This document shows, piece by piece, positions 57,410-64,000 of a stretch of DNA of 64,000 bases. Numbering within the stretch: the stretch's first letter is position 1; every line of letters begins with the position of its first letter. The notes beneath the pieces were generated by a model, which saw only the letters and a list, made by a program, of their open reading frames with translations, ran no database searches and was not told the origin of the DNA. The position numbers and the translations under genes were made by a program. Source of the stretch: Brachybacterium phenoliresistens (GTDB lineage Bacteria > Actinomycetota > Actinomycetes > Actinomycetales > Dermabacteraceae); assembly GCF_000576425.1 (NCBI RefSeq), contig NZ_KK069999.1, forward strand, positions 47,530 through 111,529, read 5' to 3'.

Positions 57410-57609
57410 CGCTCCTCCTCCACGACGGTGCCCCACAGTAGGCCGGCGAGCCCTCCCGCGGGAAGGGCGGCCCGGCCCGCAGGTCCCGCGATCCCCCGGC
57501 GGATCAGGCCGGGGGTGGGGAGCGGCGCGGGCAGGATCATCCGCCGGGATGACGGCGTCGATCCCGCCGGCCGACGCCCCGCACCCCGCCGGAGCGGGAG
57601 GGTGGGGAC

Positions 57610-57906
57610 ATGTTCACCACGACCCCCACCGCCCAGGACCGCACCGCCGTCGACGCCCCGATCCTCTACCGTCCCCTGGACCCCGCCTGGGGCGACGCCG
57701 GCGCCCTCGCCGAGCTCCGCGCGATCCGCGCCGCCCGCACCCGGGAGGACGCCCGCGACCTCGAGATGGCGCAGACCGCACTCCGCGCCGAGCACGCCCA
57801 CCGCGCCGACCTCGGCCCTCGTCCCGCGGCCGGCCCCCGCGCCCGGCGTCGGCACGGCCAGCACCGCGGTCACGGCCTGCGCCTGTTCGGTCACCGCTTC
57901 GCCTGA
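57610..57906 (+). CDS. small hypothetical protein
   Basis: This 98-residue protein has a ribosome site (GGGAGGGTGGGG) before ATG 57610 and an ordered start (TTPTAQDRTAVDAPILYRPL, DPAWGDAGALAELRAIRAA), then a basic His/Arg-rich tail (RARRRHGQHRGHG). No family was recognised. Small actinobacterial proteins of this size with basic ends are common; function is unknown. Confidence 0.5.
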   Translation: MFTTTPTAQDRTAVDAPILYRPLDPAWGDAGALAELRAIRAARTREDARDLEMAQTALRAEHAHRADLGPRPAAGPRARRRHGQHRGHGLRLFGHRFA

Positions 57907-58056
57907 GGCCACCCCTGCCGGCGCGAACGCGACCCGCCGCGGTCCCCGACCGGGCTCCCCCGCGCACGCACCGCGACCGATGCCCCCTCCGGCGAACTCA
58001 CAGCTCGCATCCGACGCGGGGCCGATGCCCACGGCTCCGTCGCCGGGCCGAGGTGC

Positions 58057-58154
58057 GACCGATCCATCGGAGTGAAGTCGTCGCTTCCCATGCATCGATG
58101 CGACGAGTTCAGTCCGGCCGATCGAATTGCGACGGATTCACTCCGATCGATCGA
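58057..58154. repeat. three 26-28 bp intergenic repeats, one inverted
   Basis: Copies lie at 58057-58084 (inverted), 58100-58125 and 58129-58154 (direct). Each reads GCGACG then TTCA, TCCG and GATCG in the same spacing. The direct copies agree in 21 of 26 positions, and the inverted copy agrees with the third in 22 of 26. They fill the otherwise empty gap between 57906 and 58282. They could be operator copies or a mobile-repeat relic. Confidence 0.7.
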
Positions 58155-58281
58155 CCCGCAGGATCCTCCCGCGTACCCGCCATCGGGGCACTCCGGCCGC
58201 GGCTCATGGCGCAGCCTCCTCCTAACCCCTGGAGCGTCCATCCTGCGAAGACGGAACGTCCACCGCGCCGGCCGCCGCGCC

Positions 58282-58782
58282 TCAGCTCTGATCGACCTGG
58301 ACGAACTCGATCCTGTCGTAGTCCTCGGTCCAGTCGTACAGGTACGGGGCGCAGTGCATCTCCCTGGTCGCGCCGGGGGCGACGACCCCCGGCGACTCGC
58401 ACAGGACCTCATAGACCACCTGGTCCCCGCGATAGAAGTACACGTCCACCAGCACGTCCCGGTCCCCGGGAAGGAACAGGCCGTCCCGGTGCTCGTTGGT
58501 GACGCGGAGGTCGACGACGGTGGGCTTGCCCTGCTCGGGGTCCTCGGCCAGGGACCAGCCCTCGTGGTACCGCATCTTGTTCACGGTGATCTCCTCGCCG
58601 ACCTCGAGAGCGGCGGGATCCGCGTGGGTGCCGGCGGCGTTCTGGCGATCGGAGAACAGGACGTCCTGAACCGACCACACGAGACCTCCCACGATGCTCA
58701 GCGCGTACAGTGCGGCCACGATCCGCACAGGCAGGCGCAGCGGGAGCTCCCGTGCGCGCGGGGACAGGTCAGAGGTTCGCAA
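58282..58782 (-). CDS. hypothetical single-TM protein
   Basis: This protein of about 166 residues has one TM helix (IVAALYALSIVGGLVWSV) and an outer domain with VGEEITVNKMRYHEGW, PTVVDLRVTNEHRDGLFLPG and a Cys pair (EVLCESPGVV; EMHCAPYLYDW). It may be a remote DUF4352-like fold. The TTG at 58782 has GGGAGG nine bases upstream and overlaps the end of the upstream membrane protein gene; a GTG at 58827 is in frame but lacks a ribosome site. The two genes are co-directional and overlapping, thus one operon. Confidence 0.6.
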   Translation of the reverse strand: MRTSDLSPRARELPLRLPVRIVAALYALSIVGGLVWSVQDVLFSDRQNAAGTHADPAALEVGEEITVNKMRYHEGWSLAEDPEQGKPTVVDLRVTNEHRDGLFLPGDRDVLVDVYFYRGDQVVYEVLCESPGVVAPGATREMHCAPYLYDWTEDYDRIEFVQVDQS

Positions 58783-59872
58783 AGATCGGCCCTCCCTCGA
58801 TGATGATCCCGATCCAGGACAGGACACCGCGCACGAGCGGCGAGAGGACGATGGTTCCCAGCACCAGGGCGTGGTCCGGGCTCAGCGCTGTCAGCGGCAG
58901 CCGGTGCGCGATCACCCCGCGATGCGCGCGGTACCAGGCGACCAGGCACATCACCCAGACGATCGAGTACACCGCGCCGACGACCAGGCCGGTCACCGCG
59001 CCGAGGTCGGCGTTGAGCAGGCCCGGCAGCGCGGGGACCACGGTGAGCCCGGCGAGCACCAGGGCGAGTGCCTGCACGCGCGCAGACGCGGGAGCATGCC
59101 CGCGCGCGATCCCCTCGGGCCCCCTCAACATGCGCACCAGGCCGACCAGCACGATCACGGGCGCTGTGACCAGTGCGAGGATCATGTCCAGGCGGGAGAC
59201 GCCCAGCATGCCGATGCCGAAGAGGATCAGCGAGAGCGAGTCCTCCCCGGCGCGGGCCGCATCCAGAGTCGACCCCATCAGCCCGATCAGGCCTCCGATG
59301 CCGAGGCTGACGCCGGAGACGACGATCGCCGAGCCCCAGGCATCGCGGCCCGCGAGGAAGTTCAGCAGCAGGAGCAGGCCCGCCAGCAGTGCGAGGAGGC
59401 AGGCGAGGACCATCGGCGCACGCACCAAGCCCGCGGTCGCGATCGAGTTCCCCCACATCGCGACGGCCGCGGCCGCGAACATCACCAGCAGCGCGGAGGC
59501 CAGGCGCTGCCACCGGGCGACGGCCTCCCGCGCCCCGAGGGCGACGGCGGTCGCGACGGCGAGGATCCAGAACCCGCCGGGCCCCACCTTCTCCAGGAGC
59601 AGCAGCGCACCCACCGCGACGACGGCCCCGATTACCCGTAGCGCGAGGGGCCCCAGGAGAAGAGCGCCGAGCGCCCCCGCCTGGGCGAGGACGAGCAGGA
59701 ACGCCATCACGAGCAGCTGCACGAGGCTCCCCGGGTGGGTGAGCGCCTCCATCGTGAGCGAGAGGGCGGTGGCGAGCACGGCGAGCGTGAGCGCCGCGGC
59801 GACGAGCTGGCTCAGCCGGCGGTGGCGGGAGAGCTCATCGAGGTCGAAGGGGTTCCCCGCGGCGATGTCCAT
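58769..59872 (-). CDS. hypothetical polytopic membrane protein
   Basis: This 367-residue protein has about ten hydrophobic segments and a short cytoplasmic start (MDIAAGNPFDLDELSRHRRL). No transporter or enzyme signature was seen. The end overlaps the start of the single-TM gene, suggesting the two form one membrane complex. ATG 59872 lies six bases behind TAAAGT, a leaderless arrangement. Confidence 0.7.
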   Translation of the reverse strand: MDIAAGNPFDLDELSRHRRLSQLVAAALTLAVLATALSLTMEALTHPGSLVQLLVMAFLLVLAQAGALGALLLGPLALRVIGAVVAVGALLLLEKVGPGGFWILAVATAVALGAREAVARWQRLASALLVMFAAAAVAMWGNSIATAGLVRAPMVLACLLALLAGLLLLLNFLAGRDAWGSAIVVSGVSLGIGGLIGLMGSTLDAARAGEDSLSLILFGIGMLGVSRLDMILALVTAPVIVLVGLVRMLRGPEGIARGHAPASARVQALALVLAGLTVVPALPGLLNADLGAVTGLVVGAVYSIVWVMCLVAWYRAHRGVIAHRLPLTALSPDHALVLGTIVLSPLVRGVLSWIGIIIEGGPIFANL

Positions 59873-59878
59873 GGCTCC

Positions 59879-59884
59879 ACTTTA
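59879..59884 (-). promoter_or_regulatory. -10 box TAAAGT, leaderless start
   Basis: On the minus strand TAAAGT is followed by six bases and the ATG at 59872. Confidence 0.5.
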
Positions 59885-60059
59885 CGGTCCTGACCAGGTG
59901 ATTCCGCACGGGATCGAGCCCTGGAGGGGACGCCTGCGAGCCGTAGGCTCTGAGGAAGTGCACACCCCCATCGATGAGGTGGGAGGACGTGTCCAGAGCC
60001 TATCGAGCGTGTCAAATCGACAGAATTCATCGGCCAGTACACGTCTCCTCGGCGTGTCG

Positions 60060-60088
60060 CGACCCGACGCCGTGAACGAGCCGGGTCG
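60060..60088 (-). terminator. hairpin behind acyl-CoA dehydrogenase gene
   Basis: CGACCCG (60060-60066) and CGGGTCG (60082-60088) form a seven-base stem with a 15-base loop, 22 bases behind the stop codon at 60110 on the minus strand. No T-run is present, so termination here is tentative. Confidence 0.3.
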
Positions 60089-60109
60089 GGCCGCGAGGAT
60101 CCGGAGGTC

Positions 60110-61384
60110 TCAGACGAAGGCGCTGGTGCCGGTGACGCTGCGGCCGACGATGAGGGACTGCACGGTGTCGGTGCCCTCATAGGTGTGCAGCGCCTCGATG
60201 TCGGCCATGTGGCGGACGACGTGGTTCTCGAGCAGGATGCCGGAGCCGCCGAGGAGGTCGCGGGCGTTCGCGGCGATCTCCCGGGCGGCGCGGGTGTTCT
60301 GCACCTTCGCCAGCGACGCCTGCTCGGGGCGGATCCGTCCCTCGGCCTCGAGCTGGGCGATGCGCACGCAGGTCAGCTGCATGGCGGTGAGGGTGCCGAG
60401 CATGTCCGCCAGGCGCACCTGCACGTGCTGCGCCTTCGCCAGCGGCCGTCCGAACTGGATGCGGGTGGTGGCGTGCTCGAGCGCCGCCTCGTAGCAGGCG
60501 GTCGCGTGGCCGAGCGCGCCCCAGGCCACGCCCGCGCGGGTCGCGAACAGGACCTTCGAGGTGTCTTTGAAGGAGCGGGCGCCGGGCAGGCGGTCCTCGA
60601 GGCCCACGCGCACCCCGTCCAGGGTGATGTGGGCCTGGTGGATGGCGCGCAGGGAGACCTTCCCGCGGATCATCTCCGCCGTGTAGCCGGGCAGGTCCTG
60701 CCGCACGAGGAAGCCGCTGACCTGTCCGTCGAGCGTCTCGTCGGAGGGGTCCTCGACGCGGGCCCAGACCACGGAGACGTGCCCGCCGACCCCGTTGCCG
60801 ATCCACCGCTTCTGCCCGGTGATCACCCAGGAGTCGCCGTCGCGGCGGGCGGTGGTCTCCAGCGAGACGGAGTCGGAGCCGTGGTCGGGCTCGGTGAGGG
60901 CGAAGGCGCCGTACTCGGCGCCGGTGACCAGCGGCTCGGTCCAGCGGGCCTTCTGCTCCGGCGACCCGAGCAGGACGATGGAGCGGAGGGCGAGGCCGCC
61001 CTGCACGCCGACCATGGTGCCGACGCTGCCGTCGATGCGGCTGAGCTCCATGTTCACCAGGCCCGCGCCGAGCGGGCTGAGGGCCCGGTGCCCGGGCACG
61101 TCGAGGCCGTCGACCAGCAGGTCCAGCTCTCCGAGGCGGCCGATGAGGTGCATCGGGTACTCGGCCCTCTCCCACGCGTCGTTGATGATCGGCAGGACGT
61201 CGGCCGCGAGGGAGCGGGCGGCGGCCCAGGCCTCGAGCTCGGGGCCGGACACGTCCTGGAACAGGGCGTAGTGGTCGGCCTCGGCGGGCAGGAGCTGGGC
61301 GGGCGTCGTCGCGGTCGCCTCGAGGTCGCGGATCACGGCGCGGCTCTCCCCGGTCGGCGCGGCGGTGCGCGGTGCGTCGGTCAT
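60110..61384 (-). CDS. acyl-CoA dehydrogenase (glutaryl-CoA-dehydrogenase-like)
   Basis: This 424-residue flavoenzyme has FALTEPDHGSDSVSLETTAR with WVITGQKRWIGNG for FAD and substrate, the RIQFGRPLAKAQHVQVRLAD helix, and near the end ALHTYEGTDTVQSLIVGRSV, whose Glu is the catalytic base of the glutaryl-CoA group. The usual glutaryl decarboxylation cannot be predicted without the substrate Arg. It forms a two-gene operon with thiolase (TGATG overlap) and would supply 2-enoyl-CoA to the FadB-like protein. Confidence 0.9.
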   Translation of the reverse strand: MTDAPRTAAPTGESRAVIRDLEATATTPAQLLPAEADHYALFQDVSGPELEAWAAARSLAADVLPIINDAWERAEYPMHLIGRLGELDLLVDGLDVPGHRALSPLGAGLVNMELSRIDGSVGTMVGVQGGLALRSIVLLGSPEQKARWTEPLVTGAEYGAFALTEPDHGSDSVSLETTARRDGDSWVITGQKRWIGNGVGGHVSVVWARVEDPSDETLDGQVSGFLVRQDLPGYTAEMIRGKVSLRAIHQAHITLDGVRVGLEDRLPGARSFKDTSKVLFATRAGVAWGALGHATACYEAALEHATTRIQFGRPLAKAQHVQVRLADMLGTLTAMQLTCVRIAQLEAEGRIRPEQASLAKVQNTRAAREIAANARDLLGGSGILLENHVVRHMADIEALHTYEGTDTVQSLIVGRSVTGTSAFV

Positions 61385-62601
61385 CAGGACATCCTCTCCA
61401 GGATCAGGGCCATGCCCTGGCCGCCGCCGACGCACAGGGTCGCCAGGCCGATGCTCGCGTCGCGCTCCTGCAGGCCGTGGATCAGCGTGGTGGTCATGCG
61501 GGCGCCGGTCTGGCCCCAGGGGTGGCCCAGCGCGATCGCGCCGCCGTGGACGTTGAGCCGGTCGGGGTCGATGCCGAGGTCCTCCGCGGAGGGGATGACC
61601 TGGGCGGCGAAGGCCTCGTTGAGCTCGACGAGGTCGACGTCGCCGATGCCCATGCCGGCGAGCGCGAGGGCGCGGCGGGTCGCCTCGACGGGCCCCAGGC
61701 CCATGATCTCGGGGCTGATGCCGCTGACGCCGGTGGCGAGGATCCGCGCGAGCGGGGTGATGCCCAGCTCCCGCGCCCGCACATCGGACATGACGATCAG
61801 CGCGGCGGCGCCGTCGGACAGCGGGCAGCAGTTGCCGGCGGTGACGGTGCCGTCCGGGCGGAAGACGGGGTCGAGGCCGGCGACGCCCTCGAGGGTGACG
61901 CCGGCGCGCGGGGAGTCGTCGGCGCGCACGACGGTGCCGTCGGGCGCGGTGACGGGGGTGATGTCGCGGGAGAAGAACCCGGAGGCGATGGCGTCCTGGG
62001 CGCGGCGCTGGGACTCGACGGCGTAGGCGTCCTGCGCCTCGCGGGAGATGCCGCGCAGCTCGGCGACGTTCTCGGCCGTCTGGCCCATGAGGATGTACGG
62101 GTCGGGCAGCTCGCCGTCCTCGCGCGGGTCGTGCCAGGGGGCGGGGATGCTGCGCTCGGCCCGGCCGGCGGAGCGGGTCCAGGCCTGTTCGAAGACGGGG
62201 TTGCGGGTGTCCTCGTCCTGCAGCTTCCCGGTGCTGAAGGACAGCGATTCGACGCCGGCGGAGATGATCGCGTGCGCCTCGCCGGCGCGGATGGCGTGGA
62301 AGGCGCTGCGGGTGGTCTCGATCGAGGAGGCGCAGAACCGGGTGACGGTCGCCCCGGGGACGGTGTCCAGGCCCTGCGCGACCGCGACCGTGCGGGCCAG
62401 GTTCCCGCCCTGGTAGGCCTCGGGGATGGCGCAGCCCAGCTGGAGGTCGTCGATGCCGGAGGCCTCGAGCTGGGGCACCTGGTCCAGGGCCGCACGGACC
62501 ATCTGCCCGGCGAGGTCGTCGGGGCGGACGGCGGCCAGCGATCCCTTGCGGGCGCGGCCGATGGGCGAACGGTGTGCGGCGACGATGACGGCCTCGGGCA
62601 C
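61384..62601 (-). CDS. fadA: thiolase (acetyl-CoA C-acyltransferase)
   Basis: This 405-residue enzyme has nucleophilic Cys90 in VTRFCASSIET, His in HGGAIALGHPWG and the second Cys in TLCVGGGQG. It cleaves 3-oxoacyl-CoA to acetyl-CoA and a shortened acyl-CoA, the last step of beta-oxidation. GTG 62601 is the start; the stop overlaps the acyl-CoA dehydrogenase start by one base. The 23-bp element at 62661 also occurs before fadB, which makes the thiolase the probable partner of that protein. Confidence 0.92.
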   Translation of the reverse strand: MPEAVIVAAHRSPIGRARKGSLAAVRPDDLAGQMVRAALDQVPQLEASGIDDLQLGCAIPEAYQGGNLARTVAVAQGLDTVPGATVTRFCASSIETTRSAFHAIRAGEAHAIISAGVESLSFSTGKLQDEDTRNPVFEQAWTRSAGRAERSIPAPWHDPREDGELPDPYILMGQTAENVAELRGISREAQDAYAVESQRRAQDAIASGFFSRDITPVTAPDGTVVRADDSPRAGVTLEGVAGLDPVFRPDGTVTAGNCCPLSDGAAALIVMSDVRARELGITPLARILATGVSGISPEIMGLGPVEATRRALALAGMGIGDVDLVELNEAFAAQVIPSAEDLGIDPDRLNVHGGAIALGHPWGQTGARMTTTLIHGLQERDASIGLATLCVGGGQGMALILERMS

Positions 62602-62660
62602 GGGGTCTCCTTCGACAGGCGGCGTGACTGCGCTCAGGCTACCCGATACCGGCCGTTCGT

Positions 62661-62683
62661 GATACCCGGAGTTTCGGGTACAT
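62661..62683. promoter_or_regulatory. putative fatty-acid-regulon operator (thiolase copy)
   Basis: The 23-bp stretch lies 59 bases before the thiolase gene and matches the fadB copy at 34444-34466 in 20 positions. Here TACCC and GGGTA arms flank eight bases. A further GATACC at 62645 could be a second half site. Confidence 0.6.
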
Positions 62684-62694
62684 CGACCGGCCGC

Positions 62695-63225
62695 TCAGAG
62701 CGCGAGCCCGGTGAGGAGGGTGTCGCCGTGGACCGCATCGCGGGCGATGATCCCCTGCTCCGTGAAGCCGAGCTTCTCCAGCACCCGCCGCGAGGCCGTG
62801 TTCCAGACCCGCACGCTCGCCCACAGTCGCGGGTGCCCGGCCTCGCGGGCGACGGCGACCACGGCGCGTCCCGCCTCGGTCGCGTACCCGTGCCCCTGGG
62901 CGCTGCGCAGCAGCTCGTAGGCGATCTCCGGGGCGTCGGCCGGCGCGTGCCCGCCCCGGATGAGCCCGCAGTACCCGATCACGTCGCCCTCCGCGCGGCG
63001 CTCGATCGCGAGCAGCCCCGGCGCGGGCGGCTGCGGCCCGCGGGCGATCGACGCCTCGAGGTCCGCGAGGGTGGGACGCCCCTGGGCGTCGATGCGCCGC
63101 GCGGCCGGGACCCGCGGGTCCCGCTCCTGCCACAGCCGCCGCTGGATCGGCGCCTCCCCCGCCCGCCAGGGCCGCAGCACCAGGCGGGGCGTCTCGAGGC
63201 GGGCGGGGAGGGCAGGCTCGTCCAT
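62695..63225 (-). CDS. GNAT family N-acetyltransferase (RimJ/RimL type)
   Basis: This 176-residue protein starts with LETPRLVLRPWRAGEA, the RimJ/RimL-type opening, and has the acetyl-CoA site in ELLRSAQGHGYATEAGRAVV and the final VRVWNTASRRVLEKLGFTEQ. The substrate (ribosomal protein, amino acid or antibiotic) is unknown. ATG 63225 has a weak -10 box (CAGGAT) at leaderless spacing. Confidence 0.9.
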   Translation of the reverse strand: MDEPALPARLETPRLVLRPWRAGEAPIQRRLWQERDPRVPAARRIDAQGRPTLADLEASIARGPQPPAPGLLAIERRAEGDVIGYCGLIRGGHAPADAPEIAYELLRSAQGHGYATEAGRAVVAVAREAGHPRLWASVRVWNTASRRVLEKLGFTEQGIIARDAVHGDTLLTGLAL

Positions 63226-63231
63226 GGCCTC

Positions 63232-63237
63232 ATCCTG
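63232..63237 (-). promoter_or_regulatory. weak -10 box CAGGAT before GNAT gene
   Basis: On the minus strand CAGGAT is followed by six bases and the ATG at 63225. The first base deviates from the TANNNT pattern. Confidence 0.25.
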
Positions 63238-63260
63238 GCACCCCGCCCCCTCGACCCGCC

Positions 63261-63266
63261 TAGGAT
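63261..63266 (+). promoter_or_regulatory. -10 box TAGGAT before HAD gene
   Basis: TAGGAT lies seven bases before the GTG at 63274. The in-frame ATG at 63265 sits inside it and could not be the start of a leaderless message. Confidence 0.4.
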
Positions 63267-63273
63267 GGATCCG

Positions 63274-63849
63274 GTGACCCCACGAGCCCTGATCATCCTG
63301 CTGGACTGCGGAGACACCATCATCGACGAGGGCACCGAGGTCCACGGCGAGGACGGCATCGTGCTCTCGGGCGCGCCGATCCCCGGCGCGGTCGCGATGG
63401 TGCGCGACATCGCCGCCGCCGGCTTCCGCATCGCCCTGGTGGCCGACGGCCGCGTCGCCTCCTTCGAGAACCTGCTGACCGCCTGCGGCCTCCATGACCT
63501 GTTCGAGACGCTCACCTGCTCGGAGACCGTCCGCCACGAGAAGCCCAGCGCGCGCATGTTCCTCGCCGCCCTGGGATCTCTGGGCCTGCGCCCCGAGGAC
63601 GCCGGGCGCTGCGTGATGGTCGGCAACAACCTCGCCCGCGACGTGGCCGGCGCCAACCGCCTGGGCATCACCAGCGTGCACATGGCCTGGACGCCCCGCT
63701 ATCCCCGCGAGCCGGCCGCCCCCGAGGAGCGCCCCGACCGCACCATCGCGCAGCCGAGCGAGCTGCTGCCGCTGCTGCTCGCGCTGGAGGCCGAGCGCGG
63801 CGGCGCGGACCCGGCCCCCGCCTCCCCCGCGTCGCAGGCACGAGCCTAG
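63274..63849 (+). CDS. HAD-superfamily hydrolase-like protein
   Basis: This 191-residue protein has a HAD fold: motif I LLDCGDTIIDEG, motif II-like ALVADGR, motif III Lys in HEKPSARMF and motif IV MVGNNLARDVAGANR. In motif I the second Asp of the usual DxDxT, the general acid in phosphatases, is Gly (DCGDT), so phosphatase activity is uncertain. GTG 63274 is chosen from the -10 spacing; an ATG nine bases earlier is in frame. A pdxH start follows ten bases after the stop. Confidence 0.8.
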   Translation: MTPRALIILLDCGDTIIDEGTEVHGEDGIVLSGAPIPGAVAMVRDIAAAGFRIALVADGRVASFENLLTACGLHDLFETLTCSETVRHEKPSARMFLAALGSLGLRPEDAGRCVMVGNNLARDVAGANRLGITSVHMAWTPRYPREPAAPEERPDRTIAQPSELLPLLLALEAERGGADPAPASPASQARA

Positions 63850-63852
63850 GAT
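63847..63852 (+). promoter_or_regulatory. -10 box TAGGAT, leaderless start of pdxH
   Basis: TAGGAT overlaps the HAD stop codon and is followed by six bases and the ATG at 63859. Confidence 0.45.
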
Positions 63853-63858
63853 CGGGCC

Positions 63859-64000
63859 ATGGCCGATCTCGATCCCCCGACCCCCGCACCGCGCGCCGCC
63901 GGCCGCCTGCCCGGCGAGCGCACCGACTACCTCGCCGGGACCCTCGCCGACTCCGCTCCCGCCGATCCGATGGAGCTGTTCGAGGTGTGGCTCCCCGGCG
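63859..64000 (+). CDS. pdxH: pyridoxamine 5'-phosphate oxidase, N-terminal fragment
   Basis: Only the first 47 residues are inside the window. After a Pro/Ala-rich start come GERTDYLAGTLADSAPADPM and ELFEVWLPG, matching the PdxH opening (R..Y..G.L.E...DP...F..W). The full enzyme, about 210-230 residues, oxidises pyridoxine or pyridoxamine phosphate to pyridoxal phosphate with FMN. The assignment rests on this short N-terminal pattern and the start position behind a -10 box. Confidence 0.7.
   Translation, partial: MADLDPPTPAPRAAGRLPGERTDYLAGTLADSAPADPMELFEVWLPG

Noticed and set aside
59812..60180. Minus-strand frame across the AT-richer patch, thought of as a transposase remnant
   Set aside because: The translated stretch (DVYWPMNSVDLTRSIGS) matches no transposase motif I can name, and no inverted terminal repeats or target duplication are visible.
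1..64000. Search for tRNA, rRNA, prophage, integrase and complete insertion sequences
   Set aside because: No cloverleaf with a GGTTCGAATCC-type arm in context, no transposase or integrase frames and no terminal inverted repeats were found by reading.

Overview
The window is very GC-rich chromosomal DNA, with almost every third codon position G or C. ECF-type vitamin uptake, class-E-type sortase signals, GAF-ANTAR and WXG100-like proteins and many start codons directly behind a TANNNT -10 box all point to Actinomycetota. Gene content best fits Micrococcales; Brachybacterium or a relative is my guess, not a demonstrated identity. No rRNA, tRNA, CRISPR array, prophage or intact insertion sequence was found. 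The first and last genes are cut by the window edges.

Left part (1-25 kb): a VOC fragment, a GNAT acetyltransferase, the helicase HrpB, a GPP34 protein, a COG1840-type ABC importer, a two-component system that runs into an organophosphate-type MFS carrier, RlmC, asparaginase, a sulfurtransferase-SufE pair, a PadR regulator, a TPP-riboswitch-controlled YkoEDC-type thiamine/HMP importer, a universal stress protein, an ArsR-SRPBCC pair and a Bcr/CflA exporter. A GntR regulator then faces an OtnK-LtnD pair for four-carbon sugar acids.

Middle (25-46 kb): an M20 hydrolase, a TetR regulator, a predicted wall-anchored lamin-tail protein, a FGGY kinase, two paralogous membrane proteins with the same N-terminus, and a FadB-like beta-oxidation protein. 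The most unusual locus follows (35-45.8 kb). It holds a DeoR regulator, an in-frame four-carbon-acid kinase/PdxA2 fusion, an Asp-box sialidase-like protein, two Nramp-fold transporters without the metal-binding motifs, a TauE/SafE protein, a 2-hydroxyacid dehydrogenase, an aldo/keto reductase and an HpcH/HpaI aldolase. Near-palindromic TGCGC...GCGCA sites precede its transcription units, so it looks like one sugar-acid regulon.

Right part (46-64 kb): DUF402, a TetR-STAS pair divergent from a GAF-ANTAR antiterminator, a ProVWX-type glycine betaine importer, lipoproteins, and a predicted calpain-type cysteine protease with a WXG100-like N-terminus coupled to a small unknown gene. After these come a GyrI-like protein, an intergenic triple repeat, membrane proteins and a thiolase/acyl-CoA dehydrogenase operon. 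That operon carries a 23-bp upstream element also found before fadB 28 kb away (20 of 23 bases identical), which links the two as a fatty-acid regulon. A GNAT protein, a HAD protein and the start of pdxH close the window.
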